A stretch of DNA of 64,000 nucleotides from Clostridiales bacterium Firm_14 (GTDB lineage: Bacteria > Bacillota > Clostridia > Saccharofermentanales > Saccharofermentanaceae), in contig LVAT01000016.1 of NCBI GenBank assembly GCA_001604135.1, positions 1 through 64,000 of the forward strand, given 5' to 3'. The position numbers were made by a program, and so were the translations under genes. This document shows positions 46,257 through 55,453 of the stretch, piece after piece (position 1 is the stretch's first letter; each line of letters opens with the position of its first letter). Under the pieces are notes generated by a model that saw only the letters and a list, made by a program, of their open reading frames with translations, was not told the origin of the DNA and made no database searches.

Positions 46257-47348
46257 ATGAAAAAACACGGAATAAGGAAGCTGACTTCGCTCCTCTTGGC
46301 GTTGTCAGTTGCATCAAGTCTGTTCTTATGCGCTTGTAACGGAACAGGCCAGACAACAGAAACTTCAGAAACAACAGAAGAAACTAAACCCGTTATAACT
46401 GCTCCTCCGAACGGACGTGATACGACACCATATCCGGAGACAAAGCTGGACGGCAACAGGGACCATCACTTTCTGACTACTGACTTTTGCTATATCGAAT
46501 CAGAGAAGTACGTGCTTTTCCTCGAGAAAAATCTGGATATTCCGGGTGATTTCACGAACAATCTTGATCTGATCATAGCAGAGATCGAAAAGCAGCTTGG
46601 CCTCTCGGTAGCACCGGCAGGATTTGAAGACCACAAATTGGGTGACATGAAGTCTTATTATGGTTCAAACCCATGGGAGAACTGGCGAATCGGCCCCAAG
46701 ATCGCCATCTTTGTGTATTATAACCGCGACGGCTCTTCTGCAAATGAAGCAAATATTGAAAACTACGATTTAGTTGTCTCCATGAATGATCTTCTTTCTG
46801 ATGAGTACTGGAATTCTACGAAAGCGCTCAGAGAAGATTACGAAAGAAAGTCTCACTACATCCGTTACGAAGATCTTACAAGTGCTCTGACAAAGGCAAT
46901 CGTCATAAGAAACGCCAAACAGGATGTGCCTGAAACGGCTCTCCGTGGAATTTGTGAATATATGTCCCGTTCAGTGCTGACAGCTCTCGCTCCGGGAAAT
47001 CTTTCCATTGATGTTGCAAATCAGAGAAGAAACCTTTACCTCTACCGAATACCGGAAGCTGTAAATGCAGACAATGCAGAGACTATATTTGAAAATAGAT
47101 ATTCCATCAATGGAAGGTCTCCATTTGCTGGTTCTGTGGAGATTTACGGATGGTATTTCTACCAATACCTCCATGAGAAATTCGGTGAGAAGTTCTTCAC
47201 AATGTATTTAGAGAAACTCAATATAAGTGTTGTAAACACCAAGTCAACGGAAACTGTTAAGTTCGCCTATGGCGATGATGTTTTTACCAACTTCGGTGAC
47301 TGGTGCGTAGAAAACCATGCTCTGCAGTATGCATCTGACGACTACTGA
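46257..47348 (+). CDS. Lipoprotein with peptidase-MA-like fold, active site lost (paralog 1)
   Basis: A 363-residue lipoprotein (signal peptide ending LFLCACNG), followed by a Thr/Glu-rich linker and a globular domain that begins at DTTPYPETKLDGN. The domain matches the two following paralogs along its length: FCYIESEKYVLFLEKNL, PWENWRIGPKIAIFV and the closing DDVFTNFGDWCVENHALQ. At the position where the third paralog has the HELTH zinc motif, this protein reads SALTK, and the downstream Glu is Arg (RGICEY). It is therefore probably an inactive relative. The ATG at 46257 follows GGGGTG. It is the first of three tandem genes. Confidence 0.78.
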   Translation: MKKHGIRKLTSLLLALSVASSLFLCACNGTGQTTETSETTEETKPVITAPPNGRDTTPYPETKLDGNRDHHFLTTDFCYIESEKYVLFLEKNLDIPGDFTNNLDLIIAEIEKQLGLSVAPAGFEDHKLGDMKSYYGSNPWENWRIGPKIAIFVYYNRDGSSANEANIENYDLVVSMNDLLSDEYWNSTKALREDYERKSHYIRYEDLTSALTKAIVIRNAKQDVPETALRGICEYMSRSVLTALAPGNLSIDVANQRRNLYLYRIPEAVNADNAETIFENRYSINGRSPFAGSVEIYGWYFYQYLHEKFGEKFFTMYLEKLNISVVNTKSTETVKFAYGDDVFTNFGDWCVENHALQYASDDY

Positions 47349-47385
47349 TTCATTTAGGGATAGATCATATATCAAGGAGTTAAAA

Positions 47386-48537
47386 ATGAAAAAGGCTATT
47401 GATTATAAAAAGATACCTTCGATGTGTCTGGCAACACTTATTGCCGGCAGCGTTCTCCTGAGTGCTTGTAATGCAGCACCGGATGAAAGTACAACAACTA
47501 CAACCGAAGAGACCACGACAACAACTACTATTAAAACGACGGAGCTGACTTGGGTTACTCAGGCCAATCCAAAGGACACTACAACTTATGAGAAGATCAA
47601 GCTCGACGGTAACCCTGATCATTATTTCACGGTCTATGATTACAGCTATATAGAATCCGATAAGTATATCCTGTTGCTCGAGAAAGATGTCCGTCTTCCG
47701 GGTGATTTCGTTATCACATTGGATGCGATCGTTGATGAGATCGAGAAGGAAATGGGTGTTTCTGCCAATCCTTCTAAATATACTGGTTCGGCCGTTCCGG
47801 AAGATATGAACTGGCATTATGGCGATAAGAATCCTTGGGAAGACTGGATCATTGATACGAAGATCCCAATTTTCGTTTGTGCTGACTATACCGACGACGA
47901 TATAGGATGTGTCGGCAATCAGGATTATGTAAGGATCTGTCTTTACGATCTTATGACCAAGGAAGCATTGGAGGCCCTTCCCCGTTATAAGAATAAGATA
48001 ACAGGCAAATTAGGCTATGTTGATTATGTCGAAATAACAGAGATCCTGGCCAGACATATCGCTTTCAGAAACTATGAATTTTTCATGCCCGGAATCATTT
48101 CAGAGGGTATTGGCAATTATATGTCCTATACCGTTGTTGATGCGCTGGCCGGGCAGTATGCGAACATCAAGACCGCTAATAAAAAGAGATACAGATATGA
48201 TGCGCCTATTCCGGAAGTCGTAAATGCTAAAAATGCCGAAGAGGTCTTTACTGTAGACTATACATACGACGAGTATGTAGTTAACGGTGAGACTTATAAC
48301 GATTACGCAATATATCCTTCACAGGAAGTATACGGAAGATATCTCTGCAGATTCTTAAAAGAAGAATATGGTGACGACTTCTACAAGCGTTTAAATGAAG
48401 GCCTGAACGAATACGGCGAGACCAGACAGTTTGCCTGGATAGTTAAAAAGACCTTTGGCGATGATGTGTTTACCAAGTTCGGAGACTGGTGCGTAAAAAA
48501 TAAGGCTCTCCAGAGGAAAGATGGTTTTTACTGGTAA
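47386..48537 (+). CDS. Lipoprotein with peptidase-MA-like fold, active site lost (paralog 2)
   Basis: The second paralog (383 residues) starts at MKKAIDYKKI (47386), 8 bp after AAGGAG, and carries a lipobox LLSACN and a Thr-rich linker. The globular domain matches its neighbours (SYIESDKYILLLEKDVRLPGDF, PWEDWIIDTKIPIFV, DDVFTKFGDWCVKNKALQ). The zinc motif is replaced by EILAR, but the downstream EG pair (SEGIGNY) is kept. A catalytic role is unlikely. It may bind peptides or act as an adaptor with the third protein. Confidence 0.78.
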   Translation: MKKAIDYKKIPSMCLATLIAGSVLLSACNAAPDESTTTTTEETTTTTTIKTTELTWVTQANPKDTTTYEKIKLDGNPDHYFTVYDYSYIESDKYILLLEKDVRLPGDFVITLDAIVDEIEKEMGVSANPSKYTGSAVPEDMNWHYGDKNPWEDWIIDTKIPIFVCADYTDDDIGCVGNQDYVRICLYDLMTKEALEALPRYKNKITGKLGYVDYVEITEILARHIAFRNYEFFMPGIISEGIGNYMSYTVVDALAGQYANIKTANKKRYRYDAPIPEVVNAKNAEEVFTVDYTYDEYVVNGETYNDYAIYPSQEVYGRYLCRFLKEEYGDDFYKRLNEGLNEYGETRQFAWIVKKTFGDDVFTKFGDWCVKNKALQRKDGFYW

Positions 48538-48590
48538 CAAACACGAATTGTTCACACTTAAGAATAAGGGAAGAATAAAAGGTGAAACAA

Positions 48591-49751
48591 ATGAATAATA
48601 AACTGACTACGTTAGTTTTGGCTGTTTCAGTCATCGGAAGTGTTCTCTTATGTTCGTGCGATGCAGCTACGGCTGTTCAGACCACAACAGAGCCAACCGA
48701 AGAGACCACAACAACCACAACAACAGAAGCAACCACAACTGCTCCCAGATGGGAAACTGAAGTTCCGGAAGAGAATCCCAAGGATACAACGCCCTATGAA
48801 AAGATCACTCTTGATGGTGATAAGACGAGCACTTTCGTATCAACTGATTTCTGTTATATCGAATCAGAGAAGTATGTTCTCCTGCTTGACAGGGATATTA
48901 AGCTTCCGGGCGATTTTGTCACCAATGTTGATGCGATCATAAGCGAGATTGAGGGCGAACTCGGCGTTTCAGCTTGTCCCAGCGACTTTTCTTACAACAC
49001 AATACCCGACTTGTCTATCTATTACGACAAGAAGGACGAAGACGGAAATATCATCAATCCCTGGGAAGACTGGGACATCGGTGCCAAGATACCAATCTTC
49101 CTGGTAACCGACCGTGAAGATAAAGCAAGGATCTCCTGTGCTTCATACGACTTCACGATCATCTGCGATTACGCCTTGTTCAGCGATGATCTCTGGAATT
49201 CTATCCCGTCCTACAAGAATAACGGCTGGCGAAGAAGTAAATATGTAGACTATTCTTCCATCGCACACGAGTTAACACATACCATCACATTGAGACACTG
49301 TGATCAGACAAATATCCTTTGTGAAGGAATAGCCCAGTATATGGGGAAAAAGATCGTCGATAAACTTGCCAAAGATTATCCGTCCATCAACGAGTGCCTA
49401 AAAGGTTATAACTGGGACGAGAGCAATATTCCCCAAAAGGTTAATGCGAAGAATGCCGAGAAGATCTTCATTGATGATTATCATTCATTAAGCCATGCAG
49501 ACCGTGGTGCCGAATACTATTTCGGACATCACTTCTGGCAGTATCTTTTCGAGAACTATGGAGATGATGCATTTGTTAAGTACAACAATAAGATGCACAT
49601 GGAGAAAATCAAATATAATCAATCCAATTACGATGAAAATACCGTGAAAGAGATCGCAGGTATCTTCAAAGAGCTCTATGGCGATGACATCTTCTCCAAG
49701 TTCGGCGATTGGTGCGTAAAGAAGAATTATCTGCAGAATAAAAACTATTAA
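48591..49751 (+). CDS. Lipoprotein zinc metalloprotease-like (peptidase MA type), paralog 3
   Basis: The third paralog (386 residues) keeps the full motif of a zinc peptidase: HELTH (residues 226-230) followed by Glu 245 in CEGIAQYMG, as in peptidase-MA-like families. The signal peptide ends in LLCSCDA, followed by a Thr-rich linker. Conserved blocks are FCYIESEKYVLLLDRDIKLPGDF, PWEDWDIGAKIPIFL and DDIFSKFGDWCVKKNYLQ. The start at ATG 48591 follows AAAAGG; a GTG nine bases upstream abuts that site and is rejected. The HExxH to Glu distance is short for the clan, so the fold is a guess. It is the only paralog that is likely to be an active enzyme. Confidence 0.82.
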   Translation: MNNKLTTLVLAVSVIGSVLLCSCDAATAVQTTTEPTEETTTTTTTEATTTAPRWETEVPEENPKDTTPYEKITLDGDKTSTFVSTDFCYIESEKYVLLLDRDIKLPGDFVTNVDAIISEIEGELGVSACPSDFSYNTIPDLSIYYDKKDEDGNIINPWEDWDIGAKIPIFLVTDREDKARISCASYDFTIICDYALFSDDLWNSIPSYKNNGWRRSKYVDYSSIAHELTHTITLRHCDQTNILCEGIAQYMGKKIVDKLAKDYPSINECLKGYNWDESNIPQKVNAKNAEKIFIDDYHSLSHADRGAEYYFGHHFWQYLFENYGDDAFVKYNNKMHMEKIKYNQSNYDENTVKEIAGIFKELYGDDIFSKFGDWCVKKNYLQNKNY

Positions 49752-49874
49752 CAGCAGTTACAGGGATTGCCCCGCTGCAACAATCTCCCCCGCCCGTCTG
49801 TAATAGGGGTATATAGGAACTCAAAAGAGTTTTATGCTACTATTATTTGAAGGAAGAAAAAAGGGAGAGGCTTT

Positions 49875-52800
49875 ATGATAGATTTTTACAACGCTTTTAT
49901 CTCGTACAAACATGCACCGCTTGACAGTAAGATCGCTGAACATGTCCAGAAGCAGCTCGAGCATTTCCATGTGCCGCACAATCTTAAAAGCCAGATAAAT
50001 CATGACAAGATTACCAGGATCTTCAGAGATAAGGACGAGCTCCCGATCACGAGTGACCTTACGGAGACGATCACCAATGCTCTCGAGAAGTCTGAGAACC
50101 TGATCGTTATCTGCTCGAAAAACACGAAGGAATCGATCTGGGTAAGAAGAGAGATCCACACCTTCCTTAAGACACATACAAAAGACAAGGTCTTCACCGT
50201 GCTCTGCGACGGCGAGCCGCAGGAAGTAATTCCCGAAGAGCTCCTCACGGCTGAGAAGGAGATCCTGGATTCGAACGGATTCCCGCACTTGATTAACGTT
50301 CCGGTAGAGCCGCTCTCATGTGACTACAGACTGCCGAGATCCAGAGCGGATAAGGAAGAGCTTCCGAGACTTGCAGCAGGACTGCTCGGCTGTTCTTACG
50401 ATGAACTCCAGAGAAGAAGAAGACAATATAAGCTCAGACGTGCTGCGGCTATTGTGTCTGTGGCATTTGCAGGCGTTCTCGCTTTCGGCGGATACATGCT
50501 CAGCAGCAAGATCAGGATCGATAAGGCTTATGCGGAATCATTGAGGACCAGGTCGATCTATCTTGCAAATGAGTCGAGACAGCTCCTTAAGGACGGCAAG
50601 AGGGCCGATGCCCTTCAGGTCGCTCTGGCTGCCCTCCCTGCCGACAAGAAAGACAAGACGCCCGTGACGGCTCCGGCGATCCGCGCGATCTCCGATGCAA
50701 CGGGAGCATATACATCGAACCACGGACTGGATTTCACTCCGGCGTGGAACTTTAAGTGCAAATACGCAGTTAAGACCAGCATCGCATCCGAAGATCTGGC
50801 ATATCTCGGAGCGCTCGATACTGCAGGCAATATTTACTGCTGGAATACGGAGTCGAGGGAACTTGTTTTCGAGAAGGCCTGCTTCGAAGAGCCCGTAAGG
50901 ATCGATATTCCGAACGACGAGACATTTGTCATCACATACAGCCACAAGATCGAGGCATATAACATACCTTCAGGAAAATCCATGTGGGTTTATAAGCCGG
51001 ACACTGACACTTCGATCTTGAAGTCGTATGTCCAGTTCACCGTAAGCGATGTTTTCGTTTATGTGGGCGGATCAGAGATCGTAAAGTTCTCATTAAGGGA
51101 CGGCGCGATCAGGGATACTTATAAGCCGAAGGAAGACACGCTCCTTAACAGCATCTTTAATCCTGCGGTATCTCAGGACGGCAAGAAGATCGCATATTCT
51201 GATGATACACTGACGGCTACTGAAGACGTCATTAAGATCCACGTCTATGACACTGAGACAAAGAAGGACCTGTCTTTCGATGTTAAGGCAAAATATATCG
51301 AGAAACTGAAGTTCGTCGATAACAATAACCTCTGCGTTATCTCCACAATGGACTTCATCAATACGTCTGTTTCTTTCGGCCTGGATTACAGTTTGCTTAA
51401 GACCGCTGCAAAGACATTCACTTTCTTTAATGCCAGCACGAATAAGTCATGGGCACAGGATCTTGTTTACACCGATGTCACCATGGGCTCTGATGTACGT
51501 GTACTGCCTCAGAGAAATGCCGTACTCTGCTATGTAGCCAATTCCGTAAGCATCTTCGATCTTGAGACCGGAACCGAACTCAATAAATACATTACCAGCA
51601 GTTCAGTCATCTCCTCCGGAGACTTTAACGAAGACGGACTTCCGGAATTCATATTAAGACACGGAGAATACGTTGCCGCATCAAGCACAAAGAACAATGA
51701 TCTGGCATCTTACAATGTGCTCTGCAATAACATAACTTCCGGCGCGATCGGAAACACCGTCTATGCAGTCTCCCAGTATGACACTGACATCATAAGCTAT
51801 AACCGCACCATTCAGGATGACGAATGGAAGGCTGTTAAGACCCCTTCAGGTTTCTCGATGGGATCGACCTCACAGGCATTTGATTCTAATGATGAGTATC
51901 TCGTTGTCGCAGCGCTCGTTGTCACTGACGATGACAACATTAATGTCAGGGTCAGCATCATTGACCTCAACACCGGAAAACTGTCCTATACGGAAGACCT
52001 TACTGACACCAAATCGAGCCTGACCAACTTCGATGTCGATTACAGGGACGGAGAATTCTATCTGCTGCTCGAAGAAGACGTTTATCATATCGATCCGGAT
52101 AAGGACAAGATAACTCCTTACAATCTGGACCTGAAATTCGGTACCGTAAAATCCGAAGGCAAGATGTTCGCCTATGAGAAGGATTTCAGCAATGATGCAT
52201 TGAACGTAACGATCTCCAACTACGACGGCTCTGATAAAGAAGATATCTCTATCAAGAATTTTTCTGACGATTATGTAAGCTACAATAACTTCAACGCTTT
52301 TTACGTCAAGAGCCTGAACAAGTCGTTCCTCTTCGTTATCGACACGCTTTATGCCGTTGACATGAAATCCATGGATTTTGATAAGGTGGATCTCCCGGAT
52401 ACATGGGACTTTGCCAAGACCCGTGATTTCTATGTAACCGCAACCGAAGACGGCTCTCGTCTTCTTCTGACAGACGGAAATACGGTTATTATTACTGACG
52501 GCTCACTGAAGGAACAGTTCTCGATCAGCCGTAACGGAAGCACCGTAGACTGTGCAGTCTTCAAAGATGACCGCATCTACATCGTCGGCGACGGATATGT
52601 CTCTGTCTACAATAATGCGAACGGCGAACTCATAAACAAGGCCGAGATGACTTATTTCACAGACGGCTTCGAGACAAAGGCCTGGTTTGACGACAGCGGC
52701 AAATATCTGTACGTACAGTCTGAATACATCTTCTTCATATACGATCTCGAAACAATGTACGAGATCTCTTGCATGGAATGTGTATACTGCTATCACAAGC

Positions 52801-52958
52801 CTACCGACAGGTTCTATGTATATTCTTACCTCTCATCCAGACAGGTAAATCCGGGATACATTAAGCATTACAGTGTTGCTGACCTGATCGAAAAAGCCAA
52901 AGCCATATTAGGCGACACGCCTCTTGATGAAGCAACAAAATCCAAGTACGGACTCTGA
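49875..52958 (+). CDS. TIR domain - transmembrane - beta-propeller protein
   Basis: A 1027-residue protein with three parts. Residues 1-130 are a TIR domain: YNAFISYKHAPLDSKIAEHV at the start (first strand), RIFRDKDELP (box 2 region) and SKNTKESIWVRREI, with a Trp-Val and Glu spacing like NADase-type TIR domains. A basic stretch (RRRRQYKLRR near 183) precedes one transmembrane helix (about 194-210). From residue about 265 the rest is extracellular and beta-rich, with repeated blades (DLETGTEL, DTETKKDL and NANGELI motifs), read as a WD40/quinoprotein-like propeller. The orientation puts TIR inside. It may sense an outside ligand. The GAGAGG site lies just upstream. Confidence 0.85.
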   Translation: MIDFYNAFISYKHAPLDSKIAEHVQKQLEHFHVPHNLKSQINHDKITRIFRDKDELPITSDLTETITNALEKSENLIVICSKNTKESIWVRREIHTFLKTHTKDKVFTVLCDGEPQEVIPEELLTAEKEILDSNGFPHLINVPVEPLSCDYRLPRSRADKEELPRLAAGLLGCSYDELQRRRRQYKLRRAAAIVSVAFAGVLAFGGYMLSSKIRIDKAYAESLRTRSIYLANESRQLLKDGKRADALQVALAALPADKKDKTPVTAPAIRAISDATGAYTSNHGLDFTPAWNFKCKYAVKTSIASEDLAYLGALDTAGNIYCWNTESRELVFEKACFEEPVRIDIPNDETFVITYSHKIEAYNIPSGKSMWVYKPDTDTSILKSYVQFTVSDVFVYVGGSEIVKFSLRDGAIRDTYKPKEDTLLNSIFNPAVSQDGKKIAYSDDTLTATEDVIKIHVYDTETKKDLSFDVKAKYIEKLKFVDNNNLCVISTMDFINTSVSFGLDYSLLKTAAKTFTFFNASTNKSWAQDLVYTDVTMGSDVRVLPQRNAVLCYVANSVSIFDLETGTELNKYITSSSVISSGDFNEDGLPEFILRHGEYVAASSTKNNDLASYNVLCNNITSGAIGNTVYAVSQYDTDIISYNRTIQDDEWKAVKTPSGFSMGSTSQAFDSNDEYLVVAALVVTDDDNINVRVSIIDLNTGKLSYTEDLTDTKSSLTNFDVDYRDGEFYLLLEEDVYHIDPDKDKITPYNLDLKFGTVKSEGKMFAYEKDFSNDALNVTISNYDGSDKEDISIKNFSDDYVSYNNFNAFYVKSLNKSFLFVIDTLYAVDMKSMDFDKVDLPDTWDFAKTRDFYVTATEDGSRLLLTDGNTVIITDGSLKEQFSISRNGSTVDCAVFKDDRIYIVGDGYVSVYNNANGELINKAEMTYFTDGFETKAWFDDSGKYLYVQSEYIFFIYDLETMYEISCMECVYCYHKPTDRFYVYSYLSSRQVNPGYIKHYSVADLIEKAKAILGDTPLDEATKSKYGL

Positions 52959-52982
52959 TGTTACTGTAATGCAGGCCCTGTT

Positions 52983-53054
52983 TTAGGGGGTAACAATTAT
53001 ATAAAAACGCCATTTTATATAATTGCCGGCCCTTTTTAGGGGGCATGTATTATA
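52983..53054. repeat. Dispersed nested inverted repeat, copy 2
   Basis: The inner hairpin CAATTATATAAAA (52994-53006) with TTTTATATAATTG (53013-53025) is again 32 bp. GGGGG precedes it and GGCATGTATTATA (from about 53042) closes the copy, as in 36311-36398. The loop and the bases around the hairpin differ between copies. Array C begins 35 bp downstream. Confidence 0.75.
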
Positions 53055-53088
53055 ACCGGTTCAGAAACGTGCTTTCTTAGGCCTCCAT

Positions 53089-53211
53089 TTGCAAGACGTC
53101 AAATCGTACGTTTTGGAGGGCGAAAAAAGTACGATTTCACCCGTTGCAACTTGCAAGCCTTATTTTCGTACGTTTTTGGCATCGAAAAACGTACGATTCT
53201 ACCCTTTGCAA
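53089..53211. repeat. Paired-word array C (TTGCAA / TCGTAC)
   Basis: Two units of exactly 61 bp (53089-53149 and 53151-53211) are separated by a single base. Each is bounded by TTGCAA at both ends and holds TCGTAC and GTACGA at the same offset (15), with an interior of 19 bp between these inner words. The interiors match in places (CGAAAAA, ACCC before the last TTGCAA) and differ in others. Direct orientation, no gene, between the TIR gene and the converging DHH gene. Confidence 0.8.
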
Positions 53212-53240
53212 TTTTCCCGGCAGGATTTTAGTCAGGAAGA

Positions 53241-54728
53241 TCAGAATGCCTTGTAGGACTTGTCCATGATATCTTTGTTGATGATATAGATATCGTGCTC
53301 GTCATCGGCTCTGACGGCTATGTAGTCGCCGACTCTGCCTGAATAGTACTTATCCTCCGTCCAAGCCGTGAAGAGCTTTACAGGCTGCGTCAGGGGCTGC
53401 GCGAAGATGATGGATGAACCGAGAGATCTTACGGTCTTTGCAAAGGGCAGAACATACTTGATCTCACCCGTGCCGGAATTCCTGATCCTCGGCTCGTATT
53501 CGAAATCTCTCGTATATACGAAATTCGTAAATTCATAGCTGCTCTTGACCTTCTGCTCGGAGATCGGATAGATCTCGCCTTCGACGCCGATCATGAGATA
53601 TGCTTCTTCATCGATAACGGTGTCGACGTCTCCTTCGAGAGTTCTGATGTTGATATGCGTTCCGACAGGGAAAACATCGGCAAGCCTTACCGTGCCCATC
53701 GTCTGCTGGATCTTGGAATAGCGTCTCATTCTCGATGTGTCGAGAGTCGTATCCTTTGCATAGATGACAAGATATGTATCGTAATAGAGAGCGAGTCTCT
53801 CCCTGATGAGATCCTTCGCGGGCTTTGTAAGAAGTTCGGGCTTGATCGTACCGCCGGCCTTCAGGATATGACCGCCGCCGCCGCCCATTCCGTCAGCCAA
53901 GAATGCCGCGAGCTCATTCGCATAGACTTCCTTGGAGCAGCTTCTTACTGAGAACTTAACTTCATAAGCGTTTACGTAGAATGCGACGCAGACGTCTACG
54001 CCTTCTGTCTCAAGCGCGAAATCACTTATGACACCTAAGATGGAAGGATCGCAGGGCTCTGCCTCGATTACCAGATATTTGTTGCTGTCGTAGTATTCAT
54101 AATTAAGGATCGCTTTACCCGTGATCTGCAGCTCGTTCAAAGAGATGTTGGAGTTGCTCATCTCAGTTACGATCGCCTTGTTGAAATTCAGGGAATCGAG
54201 CATATCCCGGTCAATAGGGTGCGATACTTCCGAGAGCCTGTTGGTGTCGGTATAAAGGCCGTAATAAAGCGCCGTTGCGACGAACTTATTCTCGTTCGGA
54301 TCGTATCCTTCTTCCCTCAGCATCTTCCATACGACTGTGGAGCAGCTGCCAAGTTCGTTGTTGATATTAGAGAGTATATCGTCCGTCTCGACCAGCTTTC
54401 TGTGGTGGTCTATTATCGCAACCTTTTTAGCTTCGGTCTTGGTAACGTTCTTCTCGCCATACTGGCAGTCGACCGTGATCAGCAAGTCAGGCTGCTCTTC
54501 GGTACTGATAAAGGGCACATACTCGATCGGGATCTCAAGCTTCTTGACCATGATGGTAAGATTGCTCTTCTTGATCTCGTTGCGGCCTCTGTAGATGAAT
54601 CTGACATCTCTGCCGTTTTTCTCGAAAAACCACTTCAACGCAAAACCTGATGCAATAGCATCCGCGTCCGGATTGTCGTGACACTGAATTACAATGTTCT
54701 TAAATCTTAATAAGTCTTTTAATCGCAT
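53241..54728 (-). CDS. DHH family phosphoesterase
   Basis: A 495-residue protein from MRLKDLLRF (54728), preceded by GGTGGG. The frame is open 63 codons further, but that part has no ribosome site and no match. It has the DHH domain with CHDNPDADAIASG (residues about 17-29), the DHHRK motif and a DHHA1 domain (GGGGGHILKAGG near 300), as in NrnA-type exonucleases and cyclic-di-AMP phosphodiesterases. A C-terminal extension of about 165 residues (from about 330) is unlike standard NrnA and may be an extra regulatory domain. It degrades nanoRNA or cyclic dinucleotides; the exact substrate cannot be told. Confidence 0.88.
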   Translation of the reverse strand: MRLKDLLRFKNIVIQCHDNPDADAIASGFALKWFFEKNGRDVRFIYRGRNEIKKSNLTIMVKKLEIPIEYVPFISTEEQPDLLITVDCQYGEKNVTKTEAKKVAIIDHHRKLVETDDILSNINNELGSCSTVVWKMLREEGYDPNENKFVATALYYGLYTDTNRLSEVSHPIDRDMLDSLNFNKAIVTEMSNSNISLNELQITGKAILNYEYYDSNKYLVIEAEPCDPSILGVISDFALETEGVDVCVAFYVNAYEVKFSVRSCSKEVYANELAAFLADGMGGGGGHILKAGGTIKPELLTKPAKDLIRERLALYYDTYLVIYAKDTTLDTSRMRRYSKIQQTMGTVRLADVFPVGTHINIRTLEGDVDTVIDEEAYLMIGVEGEIYPISEQKVKSSYEFTNFVYTRDFEYEPRIRNSGTGEIKYVLPFAKTVRSLGSSIIFAQPLTQPVKLFTAWTEDKYYSGRVGDYIAVRADDEHDIYIINKDIMDKSYKAF

Positions 54729-54925
54729 GCGCCCACCATGTTTGTAGCTTTGTCTAAGCATTGTATCAGAATTCTTTTGCAACTTCATTACAAGAATAAG
54801 ACTTATTATTTTTACCATGTGTTTTTCGAAGTGTTCGAAAACTCTGAAAAGTCCTCTGACATTGTAAAATAAGCCTTTTGGGGCACTGAGAGGGCGGCGT
54901 GCCTTAATTTGAGGCAATTTGCAAC

Positions 54926-55453
54926 TTAAGCTTTTATTGCCTCGAGGATCGGCTCTAAATAGGACTTGTCTGTCCAGTCACAGCTCTCATCTTCCTTGCA
55001 TTCCATGAGCGCGCTTTCCCAGAGCTCCCAGTCCTTGGGATCTTTCTTGGCGACTGCTTTCCTCAGCATCTTGCAGAGCGTCCTGTCGGCAAATGACATG
55101 TTCTTCAAGTCGAAGGCTCCCCTGCAGTAGTATACGGGAATGCCCTTCAGGTCATCCTTCATGTTCATCTCTATCAATGCATCAGCAAACTTCTTATCGT
55201 AAGGCGAAGCTGCGCATGTATAGACTAAGATCTTCTTGCCCTTAAGCTTTCCGATATTCTTCCGAAGGAAAGGAGTGCATGAGATGCCTGATGCATATAC
55301 CGCGCCTCCGACGATGACAACATCGCAGGATGCAGCCTTATCCATGTCAGCTTCCTTGACCGAAACGCAAGGGAAACCGGTCGCTTCAGAGAGCCACTCT
55401 GCATACTTCTTTGCCGCGCCGTACTTTGATCTATATATGATCATTCCGTTCAT
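54926..55453 (-). CDS. Flavodoxin-domain protein
   Basis: The 175-residue protein has a flavodoxin fold: MIIYRSKYGAAKKYAEWL at the N-terminus (phosphate-binding loop), the VVIVGGAVYASGISCT strand-loop and the KILVYTCAASPYD segment. Its MarR neighbour begins where it ends: the flavodoxin start at 55453 is adjacent to the MarR stop at 55454. Together they form a two-gene operon, MarR first. It probably carries FMN and moves electrons in stress response; a HemG-like protoporphyrinogen oxidase role is possible. Confidence 0.88.
   Translation of the reverse strand: MNGMIIYRSKYGAAKKYAEWLSEATGFPCVSVKEADMDKAASCDVVIVGGAVYASGISCTPFLRKNIGKLKGKKILVYTCAASPYDKKFADALIEMNMKDDLKGIPVYYCRGAFDLKNMSFADRTLCKMLRKAVAKKDPKDWELWESALMECKEDESCDWTDKSYLEPILEAIKA

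Noticed and set aside
54729-54917. N-terminal extension of the DHH protein
   Set aside because: The 63 extra codons have no family match and no ribosome site; the GGTGGG site precedes the ATG at 54728.
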